From an uncultured Clostridia bacterium (lineage in GTDB: Bacteria; Bacillota; Clostridia; TANB77; CAG-508), in NCBI GenBank assembly GCA_934169775.1, contig CAKPOI010000021.1, positions 1 through 27,631 of the forward strand: DNA of 27,631 bases, written 5' to 3'. The number at the start of each line of letters is the position of its first letter. Position 1 is the stretch's first letter. Position numbers and translations under genes: made by a program. The notes beneath the pieces were generated by a model. The model did not search any database. It worked only from the letters and a program-made list of their open reading frames with translations, and was not told where the DNA came from. Of the stretch, positions 1 through 6,673 are shown one piece after another.

Positions 1-99
1 AATTATGATTTGGACTGTGAAAATAAGTGTAACGATAATTATAAAGAGTGTTGGAAACAATATTTTGAAAATAAAGCAAAAGAATTAATAAGCAAATAA
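1..99 (+). CDS. C-terminal fragment of a small Cys-rich phage protein
   Basis: The window opens inside an open frame that ends at a TAA at 97-99. The 32 visible residues carry three cysteines (CENKC, then KECW) followed by a basic helix-like tail. This resembles the short zinc-binding-type proteins common among small phage genes, and a similar Cys-rich protein lies at 2072-2218. The start is outside the window, so length and function cannot be judged. Confidence 0.55.
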   Translation, partial: NYDLDCENKCNDNYKECWKQYFENKAKELISK

Positions 100-159
100 A
101 AGAGCATACTATATCTAGAGAGATTTCTAATTTCTAAAGAGAATCTAAAGAGGTGTAGT

Positions 160-396
160 ATGCAAGATAAAGAGATAATTCAAAAGTGGAAACAAGGATT
201 AAGCAAGAATCAATTAGCAACAATGTATAAAAGACAATATAATCAAGAAATAAAGATAATAAGAGCAAATGTAAGACATAGGCATTCAGGAAGGTTTATA
301 ACAAGTTATGAGGCTTTAGCTTATGTTGAAAGAGTAATATATAAATATTTGAAAGGACAAAAGAATGAAAATACCAAAAACGATAAACAAAAATAA
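160..396 (+). CDS. small phage protein with a possible helix-turn-helix
   Basis: A 78-residue basic protein preceded by the ribosome site GAGGTG a few bases before ATG. Residues 5-35 (EIIQKWKQGLSKNQLATMY and on) read like the start of a helix-turn-helix: an acidic-basic helix, a short turn at GLSK, then a second helix. The C-terminus is lysine and asparagine rich. It is the first complete gene of a tight run of small genes that ends in the ArpU-like regulator, and it overlaps the next gene by 32 bases. I do not recognise a named family. DNA binding is inference from composition and spacing only. Confidence 0.6.
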   Translation: MQDKEIIQKWKQGLSKNQLATMYKRQYNQEIKIIRANVRHRHSGRFITSYEALAYVERVIYKYLKGQKNENTKNDKQK

Positions 397-559
397 TAGA
401 GAATATATATTTGAAAAACAGATAAATAATAATGTATTTTTATATAAAGAAAAAATATATGGATATAAAGAGTGTTTTACAAAATTTGATTTAGGATTAA
501 TAACAGAAACAGGAAACATGATAAGTACAGCAAAAAAGTGTGGAAGTGTAAAAATATAG
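365..559 (+). CDS. small conserved phage protein, function unknown
   Basis: 64 residues, starting at an ATG preceded by GAAAGGAC. The opening (MKIPKTINKNNREYIFEK) and the phrase ECFTKFDLGLI match a small protein type I have seen repeatedly in clostridial phages near the late regulator, without a known function. Its start lies inside the 3' end of the preceding gene in another frame, which suggests translational coupling. No membrane segment or catalytic motif is visible. Confidence 0.65.
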   Translation: MKIPKTINKNNREYIFEKQINNNVFLYKEKIYGYKECFTKFDLGLITETGNMISTAKKCGSVKI

Positions 560-575
560 CTAAGGGGGTACACTA

Positions 576-758
576 ATGAACATATATGGAATATACGATA
601 CAGAAAACAATGAACAATGCATGAGAGTAGGAACATTACAAGAAATAGTAAAATTTCTAAATTTAACAGCGAGAGAAATGAGCATAGCAGTAAAGAAGAA
701 TAGAACAATAAGACAACATTACAAAATATATTATTTATTTAAAGAGGAGGTACACTAA
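576..758 (+). CDS. small phage protein, function unknown
   Basis: 60 residues with a strong ribosome site (AAGGGGG) upstream. It begins MNIYGIYDTENNEQCMRVGTL and ends with a basic region (KKNRTIRQHYKIYYLF). The pattern of a short beta-type N-terminus plus a helical segment (QEIVKFLNLTAREMSIAVKK) resembles small phage proteins that may bind nucleic acid, but this is not established. Its stop TAA shares one base with the ATG of the ArpU-like gene (TAATG), so the two are almost certainly translated together. Confidence 0.65.
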   Translation: MNIYGIYDTENNEQCMRVGTLQEIVKFLNLTAREMSIAVKKNRTIRQHYKIYYLFKEEVH

Positions 759-1309
759 TGAGTAAATACATAAAAGAAGATATTGAAAAGATGCTAAGAA
801 ATCATAAAAAAGATGAAGCGAAACTAACAGAGGTTCAACTAAAAAAAGAAGAATATCAAGAACAATTATATTATGCTGGGACAGTGAATGAAGATACTGA
901 AAAAGAAGTAATAGAGAATATGCAAATAGTAGGACAAGCATATGATAGTATACATAGTAATACAAATAATATATCTGATAAAGTGTCAAATACAGCAATA
1001 AATTATAAAAAAGAGTTAAATCATATTAATAAATTTGATAGAGATCATTTAAATTCAAAAATAATAGAATGTGAAGCAGAAGAAAATATATTAAATAAAA
1101 AAATTGTAAGAGTAAAAAATTTATTAACAATACTTAGTGAAAAACAACGATTTGTAATTAATGAATTTTATATAAATAGTGAAAAAGGAGATTGGAAAAG
1201 AGTTGCAAAAGAATATGAAAATCAATTTCCAAGATATTTATCAGTAAAGCAATTACAAAACATAAGAGATGTAGCTTTAAAAGACATGCTAGAGGTATTA
1301 AATACATAA
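758..1309 (+). CDS. ArpU/sigma-70-region-4-like late transcription regulator
   Basis: 183 residues. The first 110 are charged and probably coiled coil. The last 60 (LLTILSEKQRFVINEFYI, then WKRVAKEYE, then SVKQLQNIRDVALKDML) have the sequence pattern of sigma-70 region 4 as found in ArpU/RinA-type phage late regulators: a helix ending in EKQR, a Trp-containing turn, then a recognition-type helix. Such proteins sit just upstream of the packaging genes and activate the late promoter, and here the next element is indeed a promoter with repeated TTTCG motifs at 1312-1378. A ribosome site AGAGGAGG precedes the ATG. The family assignment is good; its action on that promoter is inferred from position. 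Confidence 0.8.
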   Translation: MSKYIKEDIEKMLRNHKKDEAKLTEVQLKKEEYQEQLYYAGTVNEDTEKEVIENMQIVGQAYDSIHSNTNNISDKVSNTAINYKKELNHINKFDRDHLNSKIIECEAEENILNKKIVRVKNLLTILSEKQRFVINEFYINSEKGDWKRVAKEYENQFPRYLSVKQLQNIRDVALKDMLEVLNT

Positions 1310-1311
1310 AG

Positions 1312-1378
1312 TTCGCAAAAATTTCGTTAAAATTTCGCAAAAAATGTATTTAAAATTTCGTTTCTGATGTAGTATAAT
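1312..1378 (+). promoter_or_regulatory. activator-type late promoter with phased TTTCG repeats
   Basis: A consensus -10 TATAAT lies at 1373-1378, but the -35 position (about 1350-1355) has no TTGACA. Upstream are four TTCG/TTTCG motifs whose last bases fall at 1315, 1326, 1337 and 1360, so they are 11, 11 and 23 bases apart and face the same side of the helix. A poor -35 plus phased repeats is what an activator-dependent promoter looks like. The ArpU-like protein encoded immediately upstream is the obvious candidate to bind it. Confidence 0.65.
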
Positions 1379-1384
1379 TATAAT

Positions 1385-1501
1385 AGAAAAATTATAAAAA
1401 GTCGCAGATGGAAACATCAAACCCAATGTGGCAAAAATAAAGAATCCCTTTATTTATTTAAATGTTAGAAGAATAGATGTTTTAAATGTCTATTCTTTTT
1501 A
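1385..1501 (+). ncRNA. leader or small RNA of about 115 nt ending in a terminator
   Basis: From the expected start near 1385 the transcript can fold into three successive hairpins: GATG-GAAA-CATC at 1407-1418 (a GNRA-loop hairpin), AAATAAAG/CTTTATTT at 1435-1455, and the terminator at 1470-1501. A GTG at 1428 opens a frame that continues into the Tad2-like gene, but the hairpins make that start unlikely. Either this is a free small RNA or it is the conditional leader of the late operon. Confidence 0.5.
1470..1501 (+). terminator. rho-independent terminator ahead of the late operon
   Basis: AGAATAGA (1470-1477) pairs perfectly with TCTATTCT (1489-1496), followed by a run of T to 1500. It sits about 90 bases downstream of the late promoter's expected start and just before the Tad2-like gene, so late transcription must read through it. 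Confidence 0.65.
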
Positions 1502-1520
1502 TTATGTTATGAAAGGAAGA

Positions 1521-1781
1521 ATGAAAGTGGATTTTGGAAAAGCAATACAATTATTAAAAGAAGGAAAAAGAGTACAAAGGCAAGGTTGGAATGGAAAAGG
1601 ACAATATATAGAACTTGCAACTTATATAAGTTATAAAAACACTAATAATGAAATAATAAATGCTGAACATGATGCAATAGGAAACAAAGCAATAGCATTT
1701 GTAGGAACATCAGGAGTCCAATTAGGTTGGTTAGCCAGTCAAGCTGATATGTTAGCAGAAGACTGGAAATTAGTAGATTAG
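1521..1781 (+). CDS. tad2: Tad2-family (DUF2829) anti-Thoeris protein
   Basis: 86 residues from the ATG at 1521. It carries the hallmarks of the DUF2829/Tad2 family: an N-terminal FGKAIQLLKEGKRVQRQGW, then NGKGQYIEL, and the C-terminal block GWLASQADMLAEDWKLV. Characterised Tad2 proteins bind and sequester the cyclic-ADP-ribose-type signal made by the Thoeris defence protein ThsB, so the NADase effector ThsA is not switched on. The frame stays open upstream to a GTG at 1428, but that stretch contains two hairpins and a terminator; the ATG with GAAAGGA just upstream fits the family's usual N-terminus. It is the first gene after the late promoter. Family membership is strong; anti-Thoeris activity of this copy is inferred. 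Confidence 0.85.
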   Translation: MKVDFGKAIQLLKEGKRVQRQGWNGKGQYIELATYISYKNTNNEIINAEHDAIGNKAIAFVGTSGVQLGWLASQADMLAEDWKLVD

Positions 1782-1783
1782 TT

Positions 1784-2042
1784 ATTACCAGTATGCTAGG
1801 TAACTGATAATATAAAATGATTGCTACATTTAACTGAGGTATAATAGACCTCCTTTCATTATTAAATTTACCACAGAGCTTTCCTAGCAAGTTCTAATTA
1901 ATACTTATAAAATAGTATGTAGCGATATATAAAATAATCAGAAATCTGGTTTAACGTATTAAATTACGGTTTATGTTCCGCCTGCTTAAAAGAAAAACTT
2001 AGGAGCATATGTAGAGCTGAGCTACATTTATATCGTTACATA
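1784..2042 (+). ncRNA. candidate multi-branched structured RNA
   Basis: No credible gene occupies these 260 bases, but complementary segments are dense. Domain 1: GCTAGG (1795-1800) pairs with CCTAGC (1883-1888), enclosing the hairpin GAGGT/ACCTC (1836-1852). TTACC (1784-1788) could instead pair with GGTAA (1799-1803), which would compete with domain 1. A small hairpin ATACT/AGTAT lies at about 1900-1918. Domain 2: 1916-1929 pairs with 2029-2042 (14 bp, one G-U) and encloses CAG/CTG (1939-1948), CGTA/TACG (1955-1968), TGCT/AGCA (1983-2007) and ATGTAG/CTACAT (2009-2027). It lies inside the late operon in the sense direction. I do not recognise it as a known riboswitch, group I or II intron, or tRNA. 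Confidence 0.5.
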
Positions 2043-2071
2043 GTGTTTTATAAATAAAAAGGAGAGTACAT

Positions 2072-2218
2072 ATGACTAATCAAGAAAGAATAGAAAAATA
2101 TAAAAAAGAGTATTGTACAAGATGCAAAAACAAGAATAAAAATGATTGTGAAATAAGAGTATTTGCAAACTGTGAAAAAGTATGTACAAATTGTGTATAT
2201 TATGAGCAAGAAGATTAA
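2072..2218 (+). CDS. 48-residue Cys-rich (zinc-ribbon-like) phage protein
   Basis: ATG at 2072 follows a strong ribosome site (AAAAGGAGAG). The protein has six cysteines: YCTRC near residue 15, then single Cys residues in DCEI and NCEK, and a final VCTNC near residue 40. Two CxxC pairs at that spacing suggest a single zinc ribbon. Similar short proteins sit upstream of packaging genes in clostridial phages, with no established role. It lies between the structured region and the HNH/terminase block. Confidence 0.7.
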   Translation: MTNQERIEKYKKEYCTRCKNKNKNDCEIRVFANCEKVCTNCVYYEQED

Positions 2219-2231
2219 CTATGCAAATTGT

Positions 2232-2342
2232 ATGCAAAGAAAATGTGAACAATGTAGATATTATAATTATTGTTTTAGATATAAACAAAAAGGAGAGAAG
2301 AAAGATGAAAAGATTAAAGTTTTTAATTCAAGTAACAGATAA
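2232..2342 (+). CDS. possible 36-residue Cys-rich mini-protein
   Basis: A short frame from the ATG at 2232 encodes MQRKCEQCRYYNYCFRYKQK followed by a lysine-rich tail, ending at TAA 2340-2342. The CxxC plus a third Cys echoes the neighbour at 2072-2218. The ribosome site is weak (AGAAGATT), so it would depend on coupling to the gene ending 14 bases upstream. It overlaps the start of the next gene in a different frame. Coding is plausible, not proven. Confidence 0.4.
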   Translation: MQRKCEQCRYYNYCFRYKQKGEKKDEKIKVFNSSNR

Positions 2343-2535
2343 AAATACAAAAGAAGAATACAAAGCAGGACAAATAGTAAAATTTGAAGATAAAAGAGCA
2401 AATGAAATATTAGCAGCAAGATTAACAAACGGAGAATGTTATGCAATAGAGATTAAAGAAGTAGAAAAGGAAACAACTAAGAAAATGGTCAACAAGGAAA
2501 CGGCAATAAAGAAAACAGAAAAGAGTAACAAATAA
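2305..2535 (+). CDS. small phage protein, function unknown
   Basis: 76 residues from the ATG at 2305, chosen because AAAGGAGAG lies 6-7 bases upstream; the frame is open further 5' to an ATG at 2221 that lacks a good ribosome site. Residues 3-50 (FLIQVTDKNTKEEYKAGQIVKFEDKRANEILAARL, in parts) look like a compact beta-rich domain of the sort annotated in phages as a small hypothetical protein near the head genes; the last 25 residues are Lys/Glu/Thr rich and probably disordered. The stop overlaps the HNH gene start (TAATG). No function can be assigned. Confidence 0.65.
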   Translation: MKRLKFLIQVTDKNTKEEYKAGQIVKFEDKRANEILAARLTNGECYAIEIKEVEKETTKKMVNKETAIKKTEKSNK

Positions 2536-2847
2536 TGACGTATAGAGATAATCCAAAAATTTCAAAGAAATATAAGAGCAAAAGATGGCAGAAATTGAGG
2601 AAGTATAAATTATTATCTACAAACGGAATGTGCGAGAGATGTCTAAAGAAGCGGAATATATAATTCAGCTATAATAGTACATCATAAAGAATATGTTACT
2701 GATTCAAATTATGAAGATGACAATGTATTCTTTAATATAGATAACTTAGAATGTTTATGCCAAGACTGTCACAACAAAGAACATTTTAGTAGTTACAAAG
2801 AAGAATATATATTTGATGAGAAAGGAGATGTGGTAAAGAATGGATGA
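2535..2847 (+). CDS. HNH endonuclease, interrupted by a +1 recoding site (CGG)
   Basis: The zero frame from ATG 2535 gives 39 residues up to a CGG at 2652, then stops three codons later. Skipping the C and reading GGA continues for 64 more residues, giving a 103-residue HNH protein, the usual length for phage HNH nucleases. It has zinc-type CERC (33-36) and CQDC (75-78) and the beta-beta-alpha metal core with HH (49-50), Asn70 in NIDNLECL, and His79 and His83 in CHNKEHF. All the catalytic residues are encoded after the shift. HNH proteins beside terminase are known to assist genome cutting in HK97-like phages with cohesive ends. The alternative, a simple pseudogene, is weakened by four more genes broken in the same way. 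Confidence 0.8.
2652..2654 (+). other. CGG recoding site 1 (HNH)
   Basis: Zero frame reads AAG AAG CGG AAT ATA TAA. Dropping the C gives AAG AAG GGA ATA TAT and the rest of the HNH domain. No ribosome-binding-like stimulator is evident upstream. Confidence 0.75.
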
Positions 2848-3229
2848 CGAAAAATTATATAAACAAGCAAGGGCAAGAGTAGAAAACAAAATAAGAAATG
2901 CAAGTGATAAAGATATAATAATGGACCAAGAAAAAGAAATTATGTATTACAGAAGAACGATTGAACATCTTAAAGAAAAACAAAACACATTTAAAGAAGA
3001 TAATGAATTACCAAAGCAATATGAGAACGTAGATGAAATACGCATTAAGAATGAAGATTATATAATTAAATATAACAAAGACGTGGATATGTTTTCTTTA
3101 AGTGCACATTTTATAAAGTTAGTTAATGATAAAGAAATAATCAGAATTGCTAAAATGAATGAGTTTGATATAACTAATATTACAAGACAAAAATTATACG
3201 AACAAAAACATAATTTAAATATTATGTAA
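2840..3229 (+). CDS. protein of unknown function between HNH and TerS
   Basis: 129 residues, very charged, with a likely helical N-terminal half (residues 1-60, including EKEIMYYRRTIEHLKEKQ) and a C-terminal part with mixed strands. The start overlaps the stop of the HNH gene; AAAGGAG lies 12 bases upstream, a little far. Position beside packaging genes suggests a DNA-packaging or head-assembly accessory, but I see no motif and do not recognise the family. Genes of this kind are often annotated only as phage hypothetical proteins. Confidence 0.6.
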   Translation: MDDEKLYKQARARVENKIRNASDKDIIMDQEKEIMYYRRTIEHLKEKQNTFKEDNELPKQYENVDEIRIKNEDYIIKYNKDVDMFSLSAHFIKLVNDKEIIRIAKMNEFDITNITRQKLYEQKHNLNIM

Positions 3230-3347
3230 AATAAAGAGGAACCCCCCTGTACCTTATTATTGATATGCTAACGGGAGAACGGTGGGTGGGGCTTCGAAAA
3301 ATACACAAGAAAATTCATGTGAGGGGTGTAGTCAAGGAGGTGCAGAA
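3230..3347 (+). other. GC-rich intergenic region, candidate packaging (cos) site
   Basis: Between two genes in very AT-rich DNA lies an unusually G/C-heavy patch: a CCCCCC run near 3242-3247 and ACGGGAGAAC followed by GGTGGGTGGGG at about 3271-3291. The position, between HNH and TerS, is where cos sites of HNH-terS-terL phages usually lie. A GTG at 3282 opens a frame into TerS, but its codons (GGG, TCG) are atypical here. The cos role is inference. Confidence 0.35.
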
Positions 3348-3743
3348 GTGGAAGAAGAAAAAGATGATTTACGCGAAAAAATAAGTGGCCAGGCACTTAT
3401 AGAAAAAAATCAAAAAATAAAAAAAGAAACTAATAAATTGAAAAAATTATTCAAAGAATTACCTGAAAAAAAGAAAAAAATAGCAGAAAAGCTAATTGAA
3501 AATGCTTCTTTCATGTCTATAACTCTTGACGAATTGAAAGAAGATATAAAAATATATGGGGTTAAAGAAACATATGTAAATGGCAAAGATCAATTTGGAT
3601 TTAAAGAGTCAATAGAGAGCAAAACATATGGCACAATGGTAAAAAACTATATGAGCATAATAAAACAGTTAAATGATATGTTACCAGAAGAGAAAAAAAT
3701 AAACGAGGATGATGAATTTGAACGATTCAATGGTTCGTTATGA
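3348..3743 (+). CDS. terS: terminase small subunit, P27-like
   Basis: 131 residues from a GTG at 3348, chosen because AAGGAGG lies 7 bases upstream. TerS recognises phage DNA and loads the large subunit. Residues 15-70 (ALIEKNQKIKKETNKLKKLF and on) form a long charged helix pair. The later SITLDELKEDIKIYGV, then FGFKESIESKTYGTMVKNYMSIIKQL, matches the P27-type small terminase layout, including the ES...YNTM-like segment. Its stop overlaps the TerL start (TTATGA). A longer start at GTG 3282 would add 22 residues and cannot be excluded. Confidence 0.8.
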   Translation: MEEEKDDLREKISGQALIEKNQKIKKETNKLKKLFKELPEKKKKIAEKLIENASFMSITLDELKEDIKIYGVKETYVNGKDQFGFKESIESKTYGTMVKNYMSIIKQLNDMLPEEKKINEDDEFERFNGSL

Positions 3744-5445
3744 CATATATTGAAGAGTACTATCAGTTTTTATTGAAAAATCCAAATAAGGCTTGCCGTA
3801 AAATATTAGTAACATATAAGAAACTTGTACAGGATATATATAATCCTAAACAGGTTTCTTTTTTTAATGAAATAACAGAAGAACAAGAAATACATACATA
3901 TATTTTTAATGAAACAAGAGGAAACAGACCAATAAGTTTTATAGAGAAATTCTGCAAACATTCTAAAGGTAAGTGGGCAGGAAAGCCAGTTATGTTAGAC
4001 TTGTGGGAAAAGGCTTTTATTCAAGCATTGTATGGTTTCATAGATAAGGAAACAGAGTTAAGAAAATATAAAAAAGGCATTTTAGATGTTGGAAGAAAAA
4101 ATGGTAAATCAACAATTGATGGAGGACTTGGAAATTATATGCTAACATCTGACGGTGAAGGTGGAGCAGAAGTTTATTCTATTGCTACTAAAAAGGACCA
4201 AGCAAAAGTTGTTTGGGAAGAAGCAAAAAGAATGATTAAAAAAAGTCCTGTTCTAACAAAAAGAGTAAGATGCTTAGTAAATGGACTATTCTATGATAAA
4301 ACAGAAAGCTTTTTTAAAGCGCTGGCATCTGATTCTAATTCACTGGATGGATTAAATGCTTATTTTGTAATATGTGATGAAGTACATGCATGGAAAGATA
4401 AAAACTTATTAGATGTTATGTATGACTCAATGTCTGCAAGAGAGCAACCGCTACTTTTAGAAACATCAACAATGGGAACAATTAGAGAAAGCGTATTTGA
4501 TAATGAATATGAATATGCTTCTGCAATAATAGATGGATACGAAGGTAAAGAAAACGGAATAGTTGATGAAACAGTTTTGCCAATAATATACGAATTAGAT
4601 AATGCAGAAGAATGGCAAGATGAAAGAAAGTGGTACAAAGCAAATCCACGGTCTTGGAACAATAAAAAATATCAAAGATTTAAGGGATAAAGTTAATAGA
4701 GCAAAAAATAATCCAACCGAGTTGGCAAATTTATTGTGTAAAGACTTTAATGTAAGACAAAATGACCAAGATAAATGGATTACATTTGATATTGCAAATA
4801 ATGAAGAAACTTACGATATAGAAGATTTATTTGATAATTATGCAGTTGCTGGCGTTGACTTATCAAGTACAACTGATTTAACTTGTGCAACTTTGTTGAT
4901 TGTTAAAAATAAAAAGAAATATGTTTTACAGCAATATTTTATAGCAAGTGAAAGATTAGAATTTAAAATAAAAGATGACAAGATACCATATGACAAATGG
5001 GAAAAAAGAGGGCTGGTAACAGTATGTGAAGGAGCAAAAGTAGATTATTCAAAAGTTACAGAATGGTTTTTGAATATAAAAAATGAATATGAAATTGCGC
5101 CATTATGGGTAGGATATGACCCTTGGAACTCAAATTATTGGGTGGATGAAATGAAAGAAAAACGGTTTTGATATGATAGAAGTAAGACAAGGACCTAAGA
5201 CAATGAGTAACCCAATGAAACAGTTAGAAGCTGATTTAATAGATAAAAAAGTTAATTATAATAATAATCCAGTTTTAAAATGGTGTTTATGTAATACTGC
5301 TATAAAAAGAGATGACAATGATAACATAAGACCAGTTAAAGGGCAAAAGCAAAGAGCAAGAATAGATGGCACAGTAAGTTTAATAATAGCCTACTGTGTT
5401 TTATTTGAAAAAATGAATGATTATTTAGCGCTACAGGAGGAGTGA
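3740..5445 (+). CDS. terL: terminase large subunit, with two CGG +1 recoding sites
   Basis: The packaging motor ATPase and nuclease. Read with a +1 step at CGG 4649 and again at CGG 5163, it gives a continuous 567-residue protein, normal for this family. Segment 1 (residues 1-303) holds the Walker A-type motif GRKNGKS (118-124) and Walker B ICDEVH (211-216). Segment 2 (304-474) holds the nuclease AGVDLSS Asp373 and GYDP Asp460. Segment 3 (475-567) holds the last nuclease acid in RIDGT (Asp542). Without both shifts the ATPase and nuclease are separated. The residues produced at the sites, KANP-G-LGTIK and KEK-GF, place Gly where terminases commonly have it. Zero-frame products would stop at 4690 and 5171. 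Family certain; recoding strongly indicated. Confidence 0.92.
4649..4651 (+). other. CGG recoding site 2 (TerL)
   Basis: Zero frame: AAT CCA CGG TCT TGG, stop at 4690. Skipping C: AAT CCA GGT CTT GGA ACA, i.e. the common terminase phrase NPGLGT. Confidence 0.8.
5163..5165 (+). other. CGG recoding site 3 (TerL)
   Basis: Zero frame: GAA AAA CGG TTT TGA. Skipping C: GAA AAA GGT TTT GAT ATG, restoring the conserved GF-type motif. A five-A run precedes the site, so a homopolymer error alone could mimic this one, though not the other four. Confidence 0.75.
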
Positions 5446-5446
5446 A

Positions 5447-6673
5447 ATGAGTAAAGAAAAGCGAAGTTTATTTAACATGATATTTGGTAATAAAATTCAA
5501 AATATGGTTAATGAAACTACATTGAAATTACTAAGTGGATATAATCCAACATATACAGATATTTCGGAAAATATTGAGGATAATATAATCGCAAGAGAAT
5601 GTATTAATGCTATAGCAACACATTGTGCAAAAATGATGCCGAAACATTATCAGCAGAATGGAGAATTAAAAAACCATATTTCAGGACAAATAAATTATAT
5701 TATTAGTGTAAAACCAAACCCATTTATGACTACATATGATTTTATATACAAAGTAGTTAGCTTATTGCTAGCACAAAACAATGAATATATTTATATAGAT
5801 ATAGATGATAAAGGATTTTTAAGGGGCTTATATCCATTAAATCCGTTGTTTTGTACCTTAATAGAGAATGAAAATGAAGTTTGGCTTAAGTTTCAATTTA
5901 TAGATGGAAATACATACTATGTAAAATACAGTAGAATAATTCATTTAAGAAATTTCTATAATAAGCACGATTTCTATGGAGATACAAATCAGGTCCTAGA
6001 CAAAGCAATAGAAACACAAACGGTTGCAGACGATGGAATAAAAAACGCTATAAAAATAAGTGCATCATTAAGAGGTATTTTAAAAGCGGCAAATGCGATA
6101 TTAAAAGATAAAGATATAAAAAATATGAAAGAGGATTTTGTAAAAAGTTTGTTATCTAGTACAGATGGAATAGGTAGTTTGGATGCAAGAATGGACTTTA
6201 AAGAAATTAATTTAAATCCAGTTTTACTTGAAAAAGAACAACTTGAAATGGTAAATGGCAATATATATGGTTATTTTATGATATCAGAAAATATTATAAA
6301 AAGTAAATATACAGCAGATGAATGGAATGCTTTTTATGAAAGTGTGTTAGAACCTCGTGCAATCCAAATGGGACAAGCATTTACTAATGCGATATTCAGT
6401 GAAAAAGCAATAAAAGCAGGACATAGAATAGAGTTTTCTGTAAATCGTATAAAATATGCAAAAACAGAAACAAAGATAACTTTAATAAAAGAAGCAGGTG
6501 CTTTAGGATTAATAACAGTAGATGAAGGTAGAGAAATACTTGATTTACCAGCGATTGGTGGTAAAGAAGGAAAGAAAAGATTACAAACTTTAAATGTAAT
6601 AAACGCAAATTTAGCAGACCAGTATCAAGGAGGTGGAAAAGATGGAAAGGGCAATAAAGGAAATGAGAATTAG
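5447..6673 (+). CDS. HK97-type portal protein
   Basis: 408 residues, forming the dodecameric ring through which DNA enters the capsid. The order matches HK97/phage portal family proteins: an N-terminal lead-in with IIARECINAIATHCAKM, the clip/stem-region phrase KPNPFMTTYDFIYKVVSLLL, a Trp/Phe-rich wing with YSRIIHLRN, and ISENIIKSKYTADEWNAFYE followed by EPRAIQMGQAFTNAIF. The Gly/Asn-rich tail is disordered. It starts one base after the TerL stop, with GGAGGAG as its ribosome site inside TerL, and its end overlaps the protease gene. Confidence 0.9.
   Translation: MSKEKRSLFNMIFGNKIQNMVNETTLKLLSGYNPTYTDISENIEDNIIARECINAIATHCAKMMPKHYQQNGELKNHISGQINYIISVKPNPFMTTYDFIYKVVSLLLAQNNEYIYIDIDDKGFLRGLYPLNPLFCTLIENENEVWLKFQFIDGNTYYVKYSRIIHLRNFYNKHDFYGDTNQVLDKAIETQTVADDGIKNAIKISASLRGILKAANAILKDKDIKNMKEDFVKSLLSSTDGIGSLDARMDFKEINLNPVLLEKEQLEMVNGNIYGYFMISENIIKSKYTADEWNAFYESVLEPRAIQMGQAFTNAIFSEKAIKAGHRIEFSVNRIKYAKTETKITLIKEAGALGLITVDEGREILDLPAIGGKEGKKRLQTLNVINANLADQYQGGGKDGKGNKGNEN

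Noticed and set aside
1428..1520. Longer Tad2-like protein starting at GTG 1428
   Set aside because: The extra stretch contains two hairpins including a terminator, has no good ribosome site, and the family normally begins near the FGKAI motif.
1916..2042. A tRNA (the minus strand reads TAGCTCAG, like a tRNA D-arm, and a 5-bp stem has a 7-base loop)
   Set aside because: No acceptor stem, T-loop or U33-type anticodon loop can be found on either strand around it.
316..2288. Several minus-strand open frames of 60-130 codons across the early genes
   Set aside because: They are rich in Leu, Phe, Tyr and Ile because they mirror A-rich coding sequence, lack ribosome sites and overlap well-supported plus-strand genes.
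3281..3291. G-quadruplex in GGTGGGTGGGG
   Set aside because: Only three runs of two or more G are close together; a fourth run in phase is missing.
3282..3347. Longer TerS starting at GTG 3282
   Set aside because: The extra 22 codons use codons rare here (GGG, TCG) and overlap the GC-rich patch, while AAGGAGG stands properly before GTG 3348. Not fully excluded.
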